DNA from: a candidate division WOR-3 bacterium
GTDB taxonomy: Bacteria > Hydrothermota > Tepidihabitantia > Tepidihabitantales > Tepidihabitantaceae
DNA length: 64,000 bases
Assembly: GCA_013177935.1 (NCBI GenBank)
Contig: JABLXZ010000001.1
Location: forward strand, 574,191 to 638,190
Direction of reading: 5' to 3'
How positions within the stretch are numbered: the first letter of the stretch is position 1; every line of letters starts with the position of its first letter. Shown here in pieces: positions 1 through 8,798 of this stretch. Below the pieces are notes generated by a model, which had not been told where the DNA came from, made no database searches, and worked only from the letters and a program-made list of their open reading frames with translations. The translations under genes were made by a program, and so were the position numbers.

Positions 1-845
1 TTAACATTATGCTTGTCATCGGCAAACTTTTTGCCGGTCTTATAAGTAACTCCAGTGCGATAATCGCCGATGGCCTGCACTCCTTTTCCGACCTTGCCAG
101 TGACATTGCGGTGCTCTGGGGTATCCGCGCCGCAAAACAACCTCCGGATTATGACCATCACTACGGACACCATCGTTACGAAGCAATCACCGCCCTTGGC
201 GTCGGCATCCTCCTTATCGGTGCCGCCCTATTCATCGCCTACGAAGCGCTCATCACCATCAGCCAGCGCCACACCGCACTGCGCAACTGGCTACCATTCT
301 ACATCGCCCTCGCCTCAATTGTTCTCAAAGAAATACTTTACTGGTTCACTCGTGCCGTTGGCAAACGCTATCACAATCAGGCGCTCATTGCCAACGCCTG
401 GCACCACCGCTCTGATGCCTTCTCCTCTATTGCCGCAGCACTTGGTATCCTTGGTGCCCTTATCGGCGGTGAAAAATGGTCTTTCCTTGACCACCTCACC
501 GCGGTCCTGCTTGCCGCCTTTCTCGTGTACATCGGCATTCGCATCGTCCGGGGTGCGCTCCACAAACTTTCGGACCGTGCTCCAGACCAGCAGACGCTGA
601 CAAAAATCCACCAGGCAATTAGCGCTATCCCCGGCGTAAAAAGCTTCCACGCCTTCCGTGCCCGTTCTGCTGGTTCGGGTAACAAAATTGAAATGGATGT
701 TCATGTTCTTGTTGACCCGAATATAACTGTTCAGGCTGGACACGAAATCGCCACCCAGGTCGAGGAGCAAATCAAAATTGCCAACCCTGATGTTACCAGC
801 ATCGTTATCCACATTGAACCGGAACAGGAGGACGAAGCAACTTAA
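1..845 (+). CDS. Cation diffusion facilitator (CDF) family transporter, 5' truncated by the window edge
   Basis: Membrane antiporter of the CDF family, which exports divalent metals (Zn2+, Fe2+, Co2+ or Mn2+) in exchange for protons. The reading frame is open to the window edge and the first visible ATG (position 9) sits inside what is normally TM1, so the true start lies upstream. Visible family hallmarks are the TM2 metal-site segment 'ADGLHSFSD', the 'DHHYGHHRYE' loop, and the TM5 'HHRSDAFSS' segment (second half of the HxxxD site). About 90 C-terminal residues form the cytoplasmic ferredoxin-like domain ('IHQAISAIPGVKSFHAFRARSAG'). The metal cannot be deduced. The family call is secure; the N-terminus is missing. 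Confidence 0.93.
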   Translation, partial: NIMLVIGKLFAGLISNSSAIIADGLHSFSDLASDIAVLWGIRAAKQPPDYDHHYGHHRYEAITALGVGILLIGAALFIAYEALITISQRHTALRNWLPFYIALASIVLKEILYWFTRAVGKRYHNQALIANAWHHRSDAFSSIAAALGILGALIGGEKWSFLDHLTAVLLAAFLVYIGIRIVRGALHKLSDRAPDQQTLTKIHQAISAIPGVKSFHAFRARSAGSGNKIEMDVHVLVDPNITVQAGHEIATQVEEQIKIANPDVTSIVIHIEPEQEDEAT

Positions 846-1186
846 CCAATCCCCATCACTCTTGCCGGATAAACCTGATGCGCCCGTTTCTCCTAAACTC
901 AGTACCCCACCCGTTTCACTGCCAAAACGCGCACCAACCCGGTAACTATCCCGGGGATTACTCCTGGTCTGCCCTGTGCTTTGTAGTAATGTCTATAATA
1001 AAATCGGCTAACCTGTTCATTAATCAAATATTACAAAAATTCTACGCCGCAACCGCGTTCGTTCTCCGTTAAAATTTCGACCTTTAAGGCTCTTACATTA
1101 ATAGAACCCCTATGCATGTTTCACCATTTTCCCCGACTAATTTATCAATTTATTCTCTTTTCTCAAAACCGCCGGTGCTAAAATCC
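846..1186. other. Intergenic region without a convincing gene
   Basis: About 340 bases between the CDF gene and the rmuC promoter. A 64-codon open frame at 878-1072 has no ribosome binding site or recognisable domain and I do not call it. The only structure I see is a short element at 944-973 that recurs near 14756. Confidence 0.5.
944..973 (+). repeat. Short intergenic repeat, copy 1
   Basis: The motif CTATCCCGGG-G-ATTAC-T-CCTGG-T-CTGC occurs here and again at 14756-14785 with only three substitutions over about 26 bases. A degenerate relative on the other strand lies near 49421-49450. All copies are intergenic. Function unknown. Confidence 0.5.
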
Positions 1187-1214
1187 TTGACCTCTGTTCA
1201 GATTGGCTTATCCT
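1187..1214 (+). promoter_or_regulatory. Sigma70-type promoter of rmuC (leaderless type)
   Basis: TTGACC at 1187-1192, 16 bp spacer, TATCCT at 1209-1214, then six bases to the GTG start at 1221. The predicted transcription start coincides with the start codon, and no Shine-Dalgarno sequence is present. Confidence 0.6.
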
Positions 1215-1220
1215 AAATAG

Positions 1221-2267
1221 GTGGTCTTTGTTTACATCGCCGCTGCCCTTGCCCTGATAATAAGCATCGTGGTTCTGTTGCTGTATCTTACCCGCTCCCG
1301 GCAACCGGCAAGCGACCTGCATCTGCTCCTCCAGCAGTTTGAGTCGCTCCGCCAGCAACAGATTCAGGCGCTTGACAACAACGCCCAGCTCTTGAATCAG
1401 CGTTTAAGTGAAATCAACCGGCTCCTTGCCGAAAACACCGGTCAGATTAACACCCGGCTCGACAATGCGGCGCGTATGGTAAGTGATGTTTCCCGTGCCC
1501 TGGGCGAACTGTCTCAGGCATCACAGCAAATTTACGAAATCGGGAAAAACATCGCCTCCTTACAGGAAATTTTGCGCGCCCCTAAACCGCGCGGTGTCCT
1601 CGGCGAACTTTTCCTGGGCAACCTGCTTCAGGAGATGGTCCCGAACAACTACGAACTACAATACCGTTTTCGTTCTGGTGTCAAAGTTGATGCGGTGGTC
1701 CGGCTTGGTAACCGGCTGGTGCCGATTGATGCCAAATTCCCGCTGGAAAACTTCCAGCGCCTGCTCGCCGCTCCGGACGACACCAGCCGGCGCAGTTTAC
1801 GAAAACAGTTCCTGAACGACATTAAAAAACATATCGACACCATCGCGGACAAATACATCCTGCCCGATGAAGGGACTTTTGACTTTGCCTTGATGTACAT
1901 CCCGGCAGAAAATGTGTACTACGAAACAATCGTCGCCAATCCCACCGAAGAAAAAGAGACCATTTTGGATTACGCCTTTTCCCGTCGGGTAATTCCGGTT
2001 TCGCCGGGAACCATCTACGCATATCTCCAGACCCTGATTCTTGGTTTGCGCGGGCTGGAAATTGACCGCAAGGCAATTGAAATCCTTGACCACCTCAACC
2101 GGCTCCAGGCTGAAATCAGCCGGTTTCGGGAAAAGTTTGAGACCATTGGCTCCCATCTAACCAACGCCCACAACCGTTACGAAGAGGCGGCGCGGGAGCT
2201 GGTAAGGTTGACCGAAAAGGTTGCGTTAAACATTGATGAAAAGATTGACACAGGAGGTCAAAAATGA
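1221..2267 (+). CDS. rmuC: DNA recombination protein RmuC family
   Basis: RmuC-family protein, thought to restrain recombination at inverted repeats; the RmuC domain is nuclease-like. The 348 residues comprise one N-terminal membrane segment (about 2-24), a Gln/Leu-rich coiled coil (about 30-115), and the conserved RmuC domain from about 125 ('PRGVLGELFLGNLL', 'VDAVVRLGNRLVPIDAKFP', 'YIPAENVYYE'), ending in a second coiled coil. The start is GTG with no Shine-Dalgarno but a promoter directly in front, which suggests a leaderless mRNA. The stop overlaps the next start (ATGA). The family assignment is strong; the cellular role here is inferred from homologues. Confidence 0.93.
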   Translation: MVFVYIAAALALIISIVVLLLYLTRSRQPASDLHLLLQQFESLRQQQIQALDNNAQLLNQRLSEINRLLAENTGQINTRLDNAARMVSDVSRALGELSQASQQIYEIGKNIASLQEILRAPKPRGVLGELFLGNLLQEMVPNNYELQYRFRSGVKVDAVVRLGNRLVPIDAKFPLENFQRLLAAPDDTSRRSLRKQFLNDIKKHIDTIADKYILPDEGTFDFALMYIPAENVYYETIVANPTEEKETILDYAFSRRVIPVSPGTIYAYLQTLILGLRGLEIDRKAIEILDHLNRLQAEISRFREKFETIGSHLTNAHNRYEEAARELVRLTEKVALNIDEKIDTGGQK

Positions 2268-4453
2268 AATTGGTGACCATTGTCCTTTTTACCGCCGTGG
2301 CTCTCGCCACCGGTAACTGGCAGCAACTTGGACCGAATGGTGCTGCCATCACCGCTTTAACCCCGGTCCCGGGTTATCCTGATGAACTTTACATTGCGGT
2401 CGGCAGCTTCCCCACTCTAATATTTCATACCACCGATGCCGGCCTTTCCTGGGGAACCCCGGAAACCATCCCGGACATCATTACCGCCTTGACCATCAAT
2501 CCGAACAATATCCAGACTCTTTACGCCGGGGGCAAAACCCGGCGGATTTACAAAAGCACCAACGCCGGAGCAACCTGGCAGGTGGTCGCAAATCTGCCCT
2601 CATCGTACGACCTCTGGGTCCAGCAGATTGTGGTCAACCCGTCAAACAGCAACGAACTCTGGGCAGCGGCTGAAACCTATTCCGGTGATTCGATCGGTAT
2701 CTACTTGCTCAACAGCACCGATGCCGGTGCCACCTGGAACCTCAGCCGGGTCATAAACTCTTTTGAAGCCCGTGCCCGACTCCTTGCCATTAACCCGGCA
2801 AACCCGGGAACCGGATTCATTGGCGGCTCAGTTGCCAATCGTGCCCGAGTTTTTTACACCACCGACTATGGTGCCTCCTGGCAGGATAAATCGAGCGGAT
2901 TAGGCGGTAGATGTGCCTATGCCCTTGCGTTTAGTCCCGCAAACAGTTCAACCGTTATCTGCGCCACCGACACTGGCATCTTCCACTCATTTAATCTTGG
3001 GTCAGACTGGACACGCCGGCTCACAGCACCGACCTACGCCATCGCCTTTTCTCCAACATCACCTTACTACGCATATGCTGGCGGCGAAAACCTCGTTTAC
3101 CGTTCAACCGACCTCGGCTTGACCTGGAACGCCGATACCACCCTTTTTACCGGCACAAACACCCGCTGGCTCGCACCGGTCCGTCCCTTAGAAGTTTATG
3201 CGGGTAACTCTTACGGAATTTTTTACTCCACAAACGGCGGTTATGACTGGACCTATCGCACCCCGGGGCTGAAACACCTCCGGGTGTTGACGCTCAACTT
3301 CTCTATTCCCGAAACGGTATTCGCCTGTGTTGAAGGGGTCGGTGTAATGAAAACATCCGCCCGCAACCAGAACTGGCAACCGTGGGGCAAAAGATTCCCG
3401 GGTTCAGCCTGGATTAAAGATGTTGCGGTCAACCCGCGCCATCCCGACACAATAGTCTGTGTCACCACATTTGACTCACGCCTGCACCGAACGATAAACC
3501 GCGGTGACTCCTGGGAAACTCCTCTCATCGCGCAACATTTTGAACCACAGGGCATCGCCTATCATCCAGCCGGTTCGGACACGCTTTATACCTGGGGTGG
3601 CAAAAGGGACTCCTCTGCTGGACCTCTCAGATTTGCCATTATGCGTTCCACCGACCAGGGCCAAACCTGGAACACAGTAATGTTGCGCGACCCGGGATTG
3701 TGCCTGGGAATGTACTTCTCCCGTAATGCCGACACCATCTTCGCCTTCGGGAAAACCGGTTCCGCACCGGCGCTTTTCCGTTCAATTGACCGGGGCAGAA
3801 ACTGGACATTGACCAACACCGGTATCACCGGCACTCCGGTCACCGACCTCAAACGGTTTCCCGGAAATGGCGCAATCTGGTTCTGCACCACCCCTGCCGG
3901 TGTTTTCAAGTCTGAAAACAACGGACTAACCTGGACCACTATTGGACTCAATGGGACGACCTGCGTCCTTCCTGATACCGCAATTTCAACCCGGGTCTGG
4001 GCAGGAACCGACACCCAGGGCGTATTTTACACAACCAACAACGGAATCATCTGGAACCGGGATACACTGGGAATAGCCGGCAGAACAAACTCCTTTATTA
4101 TGCGTCATCCTGACAACACCAGCGCAGTATACTTAGGCGTTTATGGCTTCAGCCTTGCGGGCAAAAATGTGTTTGGGATAGAAGAGCCTGCATTTATCCC
4201 TAAAACAAAACCCGAACTACAGATTTTCCCCACCCCGATAACCAGATATGTCCGGATTGTCGCACCCCGTGATATTATCCGTTTAGAGCTTTACAACGCC
4301 ACTGGCAGACTGGTTCAAATTATTCCAATTCCCCAAAACCACAGCGGACCGCTTCTCTGGCAGCGTCCGGAAAACCTTGGGGCTGGTGTCTATATGCTAA
4401 AAGCCCGGGGAAACAACCAACAAGAGATTGTCAAACTTATTCTCCTGCGCTGA
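2264..4453 (+). CDS. Secreted BNR/beta-propeller repeat protein with C-terminal sorting domain
   Basis: Exported protein of 729 residues. A signal peptide (about 1-17) is followed by about 600 residues of repeats built on 'STDxGxTW' (for example 'TTDAGLSWG', 'STNAGATWQ', 'STDLGLTWN', 'SIDRGRNWT'), the BNR/sialidase-type beta-propeller signature seen in photosystem-stability-factor-like proteins. The last 80 residues ('IFPTPITRYVRI', 'ELYNATGRLVQI', 'GAGVYMLKARG', 'EIVKLILL') match type IX secretion C-terminal sorting domains. No catalytic residues are evident; a structural or binding surface protein is likely. The ATG overlaps the rmuC stop and is preceded by GGAGGTC, so it is probably translationally coupled to rmuC, although the functions look unrelated. 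Confidence 0.85.
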   Translation: MKLVTIVLFTAVALATGNWQQLGPNGAAITALTPVPGYPDELYIAVGSFPTLIFHTTDAGLSWGTPETIPDIITALTINPNNIQTLYAGGKTRRIYKSTNAGATWQVVANLPSSYDLWVQQIVVNPSNSNELWAAAETYSGDSIGIYLLNSTDAGATWNLSRVINSFEARARLLAINPANPGTGFIGGSVANRARVFYTTDYGASWQDKSSGLGGRCAYALAFSPANSSTVICATDTGIFHSFNLGSDWTRRLTAPTYAIAFSPTSPYYAYAGGENLVYRSTDLGLTWNADTTLFTGTNTRWLAPVRPLEVYAGNSYGIFYSTNGGYDWTYRTPGLKHLRVLTLNFSIPETVFACVEGVGVMKTSARNQNWQPWGKRFPGSAWIKDVAVNPRHPDTIVCVTTFDSRLHRTINRGDSWETPLIAQHFEPQGIAYHPAGSDTLYTWGGKRDSSAGPLRFAIMRSTDQGQTWNTVMLRDPGLCLGMYFSRNADTIFAFGKTGSAPALFRSIDRGRNWTLTNTGITGTPVTDLKRFPGNGAIWFCTTPAGVFKSENNGLTWTTIGLNGTTCVLPDTAISTRVWAGTDTQGVFYTTNNGIIWNRDTLGIAGRTNSFIMRHPDNTSAVYLGVYGFSLAGKNVFGIEEPAFIPKTKPELQIFPTPITRYVRIVAPRDIIRLELYNATGRLVQIIPIPQNHSGPLLWQRPENLGAGVYMLKARGNNQQEIVKLILLR

Positions 4454-4462
4454 TGTAAACTG

Positions 4463-4491
4463 TTGACAGCAGGGCTTAATTTGGCTAATTT
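4463..4491 (+). promoter_or_regulatory. Promoter of the rpsP-khpA-trmD-rplS operon
   Basis: TTGACA at 4463-4468, 17 bp spacer, TAATTT at 4486-4491. The predicted transcription start near 4498 leaves a leader of about 18 bases carrying AAAAAGGAG just ahead of the TTG start of rpsP. Confidence 0.55.
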
Positions 4492-4515
4492 TATTAATAA
4501 AAAAAGGAGTTGCAC

Positions 4516-4827
4516 TTGGTCAAAATTCGACTTACGCGTCTGGGTGCTCGTAATAAGCCGGCCTATCGAGTGGTCGCGATTGATTCGCGACGGGCACGCG
4601 ACAGCAAGTACCTCGAAGCGCTGGGACATTACGACCCGCGCCGGAAAATACTGAAACTTAATCTTGAGCGGGTGGACTACTGGTTATCCAGAGGAGCCCA
4701 ACCCTCTAATACTGTTGACCGATTAATAAAACGTTATCGGAAAATGGTTCCGGCTTCATCGGTTCCAGAAGAGGGTGGAACCGGTGCTCAACCGGACCTC
4801 GTTCCGCCTACAGAACCTACAAACTAA
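4516..4827 (+). CDS. rpsP: 30S ribosomal protein S16 (TTG start)
   Basis: Ribosomal protein S16, needed for 30S assembly. The N-terminus '[24 protein letters not shown]' and the following '[10 protein letters not shown]' are diagnostic. I place the start at TTG 4516: it gives the canonical M-V-K-I-R-L and lies six bases after GGAG (4506-4509). The in-frame TTG at 4510 abuts that site directly and would be unusable. The C-terminal 25 residues are a Pro/Glu/Gly-rich extension typical of thermophilic or deep-branching lineages. First gene of the ribosomal/tRNA-modification operon. Confidence 0.95.
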   Translation: MVKIRLTRLGARNKPAYRVVAIDSRRARDSKYLEALGHYDPRRKILKLNLERVDYWLSRGAQPSNTVDRLIKRYRKMVPASSVPEEGGTGAQPDLVPPTEPTN

Positions 4828-4840
4828 CAAAGGAGGTAGT

Positions 4841-5077
4841 ATGAATCTGAAGGAACTCATCGAATACATCGCGAAAGCCCTCGTTGACCATCCAGACCGT
4901 GTTGAGGTCAAAGAGATCGCGGGCGAAAAGACGCTGATTTACGAACTGCGTGTTGGTCAGGGCGACCTGGGCAAAGTAATCGGCAAAGAAGGTCGCACCG
5001 CCAAATCAATCCGGGCGATTATCTCAGCAGCTGCGATGAAGCAGGGCAAACGGGCGCAACTGGAAATTCTTGAGTAG
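4841..5077 (+). CDS. khpA: KH-domain RNA-binding protein (KhpA/YlqC family)
   Basis: Small 78-residue single KH-domain protein that binds RNA, in other bacteria usually paired with KhpB and linked to cell division and translation control. It contains the GXXG loop in '[15 protein letters not shown]'. The start at 4841 is fixed by a perfect AGGAGG at 4831-4836; an upstream in-frame extension overlapping rpsP is not needed. It lies 13 bases after rpsP, the standard rpsP-khpA pairing. In many bacteria rimM follows here, but this operon goes straight to trmD. Confidence 0.93.
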   Translation: MNLKELIEYIAKALVDHPDRVEVKEIAGEKTLIYELRVGQGDLGKVIGKEGRTAKSIRAIISAAAMKQGKRAQLEILE

Positions 5078-5130
5078 CCCGCTCCCCTGTTTTCTTCAGC
5101 GCTGAGTTAAAAAGAGGACGGAATAAGCCG

Positions 5131-5883
5131 GTGAAAGTCCATATTGTCACCATTTTCCCGGAGTTTTTCTCGGGACCGTTTGATTGCGGACCCACGAGAA
5201 TTGCCCGGGAAAAAGGGGTTCTTGAAATCAATCTGGTCAATCCCCGGGACTTTACAACCGATTTGCACCGCACCGTCGACGACTACCCGTTTGGTGGTGG
5301 TGCAGGAATGGTGATGAAACCAGAGCCAATATGTGATGCGGTCGAATCGGTGCGTACACCTGACTCCCGGGTAATTTTGCTCTCACCGCAGGGCAAAAGA
5401 TTTGACCAGGCGATGGCACACCGGCTTAAAGAACTACCTCATATCGTCCTTATCTGCGGACGATATAAAGGGGTAGATGAACGCGTCCGGGTCTTGCTGG
5501 TTGACGAAGAGGTGTCAATCGGTGACTATGTCCTTGCTGGTGGAGAAGCCGCGGCGGTGGTGGTCATTGAAGCCATCGCCCGGCTTCTTCCCGGTGCCGT
5601 GGGCGATGAAGACTCGGTCGCAACCGACTCTTTTGCCCAGGGCTTGCTTGATGCACCTCTTTACACTCGCCCCCGTGAATTCCGGGGTCTTGCGGTGCCT
5701 GAAGTTCTCATTTCCGGTAACCATGCTGCGGTGGCAAAATGGCGCCGCGAACAAGCACTGCTCGCCACCGCGCGACGCCGACCCGATTTGTTAAATAAAG
5801 TAACCCTGACCCCGGAAGACCAAGAGTTTCTCCGCAAATCTCTGGGAAAGGAGTTTGTTTATGGCACGGAAGCCGAAAAATGA
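5131..5883 (+). CDS. trmD: tRNA (guanine37-N1)-methyltransferase TrmD
   Basis: SPOUT-family enzyme that methylates G37 next to the anticodon using S-adenosylmethionine and so prevents +1 frameshifting. Diagnostic segments are '[10 protein letters not shown]', '[17 protein letters not shown]', '[12 protein letters not shown]', the trefoil-knot AdoMet site '[13 protein letters not shown]', and '[29 protein letters not shown]'. The 250-residue length is normal. GTG start, with GAGGACGG about 10 bases upstream. Its last 23 bases overlap the start of rplS. Confidence 0.96.
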   Translation: MKVHIVTIFPEFFSGPFDCGPTRIAREKGVLEINLVNPRDFTTDLHRTVDDYPFGGGAGMVMKPEPICDAVESVRTPDSRVILLSPQGKRFDQAMAHRLKELPHIVLICGRYKGVDERVRVLLVDEEVSIGDYVLAGGEAAAVVVIEAIARLLPGAVGDEDSVATDSFAQGLLDAPLYTRPREFRGLAVPEVLISGNHAAVAKWRREQALLATARRRPDLLNKVTLTPEDQEFLRKSLGKEFVYGTEAEK

Positions 5884-6253
5884 TAACGAGCCGTCGACCA
5901 CTGCTCAACAGACTGCGCCGGTAACATTACCGGAACCGGGTGACCTGGTTGATGTCCACATCCGGATAAAAGAAGGCGACAAGGAACGTATCCAGGTATT
6001 TCGCGGAACGGTCATCGCCGTTCGCGGTAAAGGCGCAGGTAAAACCTTCACCGTACGCCGGGTTAGCCGCGGTGTGGGAATTGAACGCATCTTCCCTATC
6101 AACGCCCCGGTGATTGCAAAGGTTGACATCCGCCGAAAGAGCAAGGTCCGCCGGGCAAAGCTGTACTACCTGCGTGAAAAAAGTGGCCGCGAAGCGGCGC
6201 TCAAAGAACTTAAGCCCGGTGACAAACCTCGACCAGAAACTGTGGCGCAATAA
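5861..6253 (+). CDS. rplS: 50S ribosomal protein L19
   Basis: Ribosomal protein L19, located at the 30S-50S interface. The conserved core '[27 protein letters not shown]', '[19 protein letters not shown]', '[16 protein letters not shown]' is complete. ATG 5861 is preceded by AAAGGAG with seven bases spacing, and this site lies inside the trmD coding region. The N-terminus carries about 20 extra low-complexity residues (Thr/Gln/Pro) and the C-terminus a short charged tail. The 130-residue length is slightly above the usual 115. Confidence 0.96.
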   Translation: MARKPKNDNEPSTTAQQTAPVTLPEPGDLVDVHIRIKEGDKERIQVFRGTVIAVRGKGAGKTFTVRRVSRGVGIERIFPINAPVIAKVDIRRKSKVRRAKLYYLREKSGREAALKELKPGDKPRPETVAQ

Positions 6254-6881
6254 CCACCTTGTCTGTGGTGTTGACGAGGTGGGAAGGGGAGCGCTTGCTG
6301 GACCGGTAGTTGCTGCTGCAGTTGTACTATCCCCTGGCACCAGAATCCCCGGCGTTCGTGACTCCAAAATTCTTACCCCAACAACCCGAAAGTATCTGGC
6401 GGGTATCATAAAACGCCGCGCCCTTGCCTGGTCAATCGGTGCTGCCGGACATCGCTTTATCGACCGCTACAACATCGCCCAGGCAACATTCTACGCAATG
6501 CGCCGGGCGGTAATGCAAGTCCAATCCAAACTCGCCCATTCCGGTAACCCGGCACAACTGCTTGTCATCGCTGATGGCTGGGAAATACCTGATTTGCCCC
6601 TCCCCTGTCAGGGCATAATTGATGGCGACAACAAGAGTCTATCCATTGCCAGCGCCTCAATCATCGCCAAAGTGTTTCGCGACGAACTGATGGAAAGTTT
6701 TGACCGCCGGTTCCCGGGTTATGGCTTGGCTCAGCACAAAGGCTATGGAACCCCCCAGCACATTCAGGCGATCAAACAACTGGGCATCACCTCAATTCAT
6801 CGCCGGACCTTCGAACCAATTAAAACCATGATTCAAAACAATTCCAGCCCGTCTTCAGCGATTTATGAACAACCCGGATAA
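6219..6881 (+). CDS. rnhB: Ribonuclease HII
   Basis: Endonuclease that cleaves RNA in RNA/DNA hybrids and removes misincorporated ribonucleotides. The acidic active site is visible: 'GVDEVGRG' (D19, E20), Asp in 'VIADGWE', and Asp in '[15 protein letters not shown]'; 'DSKILT' and 'HKGYGT' are also conserved. I choose GTG 6219 (220 residues), 18 residues before the catalytic motif. The open frame extends back to 6114, but that would add an unconserved Arg/Lys-rich extension overlapping rplS. Overlaps rplS by 35 bases and yraN by 17. Confidence 0.94.
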   Translation: MTNLDQKLWRNNHLVCGVDEVGRGALAGPVVAAAVVLSPGTRIPGVRDSKILTPTTRKYLAGIIKRRALAWSIGAAGHRFIDRYNIAQATFYAMRRAVMQVQSKLAHSGNPAQLLVIADGWEIPDLPLPCQGIIDGDNKSLSIASASIIAKVFRDELMESFDRRFPGYGLAQHKGYGTPQHIQAIKQLGITSIHRRTFEPIKTMIQNNSSPSSAIYEQPG

Positions 6882-7239
6882 AACCGGTAAAAATTACCAA
6901 GAGCTCGGTGCAACCGGCGAACAGATCGCCCGCCGTTTTCTCGCTAATAAAGGTTATCGCATCCTAACAACCAATTATCGCTCCCGGCGCGGCGAAATCG
7001 ATATTGTATGTCAGGACGGCGACACCATTGTCTTCGTCGAGGTTAAAACCCGCTCTTCCGAAAAGTTCGGTTCACCCGCTGAAGCGGTCACCGCGGTCAA
7101 ACAACACCGTTTGTTGCGACTTGCCCAGGAGTATCTCATCGGGCACAACCTTGAAAATCGACCGGTCCGGTTTGATGTTCTAACCCTGCTCTGTTCTGCT
7201 AACAATATTGAAATCGAACATCTAATTGGAGCATTTTGA
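6865..7239 (+). CDS. yraN: UPF0102 (YraN) family nuclease-like protein
   Basis: YraN/UPF0102 proteins have a PD-(D/E)XK nuclease-like fold. The motif is seen here as 'RRGEIDIVCQDGDTIVFVEVKTR' (D in 'EIDIV', ExK in 'VEVKTR'). The N-terminal 'LGATGEQIARRFLANKGYRIL' and 'AVTAVKQHRLLRLAQEYL' are typical. 124 residues is normal. It sits in the classic rnhB-yraN-comM order, overlapping rnhB, and shares its last base with the comM start. The biochemical role in cells is not established. Confidence 0.92.
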   Translation: MNNPDKTGKNYQELGATGEQIARRFLANKGYRILTTNYRSRRGEIDIVCQDGDTIVFVEVKTRSSEKFGSPAEAVTAVKQHRLLRLAQEYLIGHNLENRPVRFDVLTLLCSANNIEIEHLIGAF

Positions 7240-8780
7240 TGCTTGCCACAGTACTCTCCAGTGCCGTACTTGGGGTTGACGGATATCTCGTTTCAGTAGA
7301 AACCGATGTTGCTCCTGGTATTCCGGTCTTCAACATTGTGGGCTTGCCCGACACCGCGGTTAAAGAGTCGCAACATCGAGTCCAAGCGGCAATAAAAAAC
7401 TCGGGCCTTTTCTTCCCAAACCGACGCATCACCGTCAACCTTGCGCCCGCCGATATTAAGAAAGAAGGTCCCTCTTTTGACCTTCCCATCGCCCTCGGCA
7501 TCCTTGCTGCATCTGGTGTCATCCCCCCTGCGGCGATTGAAGGCTATGTAATCCTTGGTGAACTTTCCCTTAACGGTTCACTACGCCCGGTTCGCGGAAC
7601 GGTTGCGATGGCGCTTGCCGCACGGGCGGCAAAAGCAAAAGGGATTCTGGTACCCGAACAAAACGCGGTCGAGGCAGCACTCGTTCCTGACCTACCGGTT
7701 TTTCCGCTTAACTCCCTTGTTCAAACCATCAACTTCCTGAAGGGTGCTGACACCATTACCCCGCTGAAAACTGATGCCCTAAAACTTTTTGCCCGGGCAG
7801 CGCTATTTGATGTGGACTTTGCCGAAGTTCATGGTCATGCCCATGCCAAACGAGCACTGGAGATTGCTGCGGCGGGCGGACACAATGTGTTAATGCTTGG
7901 ACCACCGGGCAGTGGTAAAACGATGCTTGCCCGACGCCTGCCCACTATTCTGCCTCCCCTTACCATTGAAGAAGCACTGGAAGCGACTAAAGTCCATTCG
8001 GTTGCCGGAACACTGCCCGATGGCATTCCCATCGTTGCGACCCGGCCCTTCCGGGCTCCGCATCACAACATCTCAGAATCGGGCTTGATTGGCGGAGGCG
8101 CTATTCCGCGGCCAGGTGAGGTGTCCCTTGCCCATAACGGTGTCCTGTTTCTTGATGAACTACCCGAGTTTCACCGTGATGCCCTGGAAGCGCTCCGTCA
8201 ACCGCTTGAAGATGGTGAAGTGACCATCGGTCGGGCGCGATCCACAATTACCTTTCCTGCCCGCTTTATGCTGGTCTGTGCGATGAACCCCTGTCCTTGT
8301 GGGTTTCTTGGTGACCCACGGCATACCTGCACCTGCACACCCTTGAAAGTTCGCCACTATCGCAGCCGGATTTCTGGTCCACTTCTTGACCGCATCGATA
8401 TTCACATTGAAGTCCCGGCACTAAAATACTCGGAAATTGCCACGCGCCGCCCGAGCGAAAACTCCGCAGCAATTCGGCAACGGGTTGCACAGGCGCGTGC
8501 CATCCAGCAAGAACGGTTCCGCACCCTGAATTTGCGTCGTAAAATATATGCCAACGCCCAGATGACACCAGCCCTTATCAAACGTTTTTGCCCGATAACA
8601 CCACAGGGCGAAGAGATTCTCCGCGCCGCAATTGACCGTCTTGGTCTTTCCACCCGGGCTTATCACCGGATATTAAAGGTTGCCCGGACAATCGCCGACC
8701 TCGAAAACTCGGAAACAATCCAACCCAGTCACCTTACCGAGGCGGTGCAGTATCGAAGTTTTGACCGCAGTGTACTGTAA
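7239..8780 (+). CDS. comM: YifB/ComM family Mg-chelatase-like AAA+ ATPase
   Basis: AAA+ helicase of the ComM/YifB family; in Vibrio ComM promotes branch migration during natural transformation. The protein of 513 residues has an N-terminal Lon-protease-like domain ('GIPVFNIVGLPDTAVKESQHRV'), Walker A 'GPPGSGKT' at about 221-228, 'FRAPHHNISESGLIGGG', Walker B 'VLFLDELPEF' near 302, the Cys-rich 'NPCPCGFLGD' loop, and a C-terminal lid. The start is ATG 7239, overlapping the yraN stop by one base, with GGAG seven bases upstream. Presence of comM alone does not prove competence. Confidence 0.95.
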   Translation: MLATVLSSAVLGVDGYLVSVETDVAPGIPVFNIVGLPDTAVKESQHRVQAAIKNSGLFFPNRRITVNLAPADIKKEGPSFDLPIALGILAASGVIPPAAIEGYVILGELSLNGSLRPVRGTVAMALAARAAKAKGILVPEQNAVEAALVPDLPVFPLNSLVQTINFLKGADTITPLKTDALKLFARAALFDVDFAEVHGHAHAKRALEIAAAGGHNVLMLGPPGSGKTMLARRLPTILPPLTIEEALEATKVHSVAGTLPDGIPIVATRPFRAPHHNISESGLIGGGAIPRPGEVSLAHNGVLFLDELPEFHRDALEALRQPLEDGEVTIGRARSTITFPARFMLVCAMNPCPCGFLGDPRHTCTCTPLKVRHYRSRISGPLLDRIDIHIEVPALKYSEIATRRPSENSAAIRQRVAQARAIQQERFRTLNLRRKIYANAQMTPALIKRFCPITPQGEEILRAAIDRLGLSTRAYHRILKVARTIADLENSETIQPSHLTEAVQYRSFDRSVL

Positions 8781-8798
8781 AAGGAAGGAGGAAAACCA

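Noticed and set aside
70-600. 176-codon frame overlapping the CDF transporter
   Set aside because: Out-of-frame shadow of a well-conserved membrane protein; Ser/Pro-rich with no known motif.
878-1072. 64-codon open frame in the first intergenic region
   Set aside because: No ribosome site, no promoter at the right distance, composition not protein-like; it only contains the short DNA repeat.
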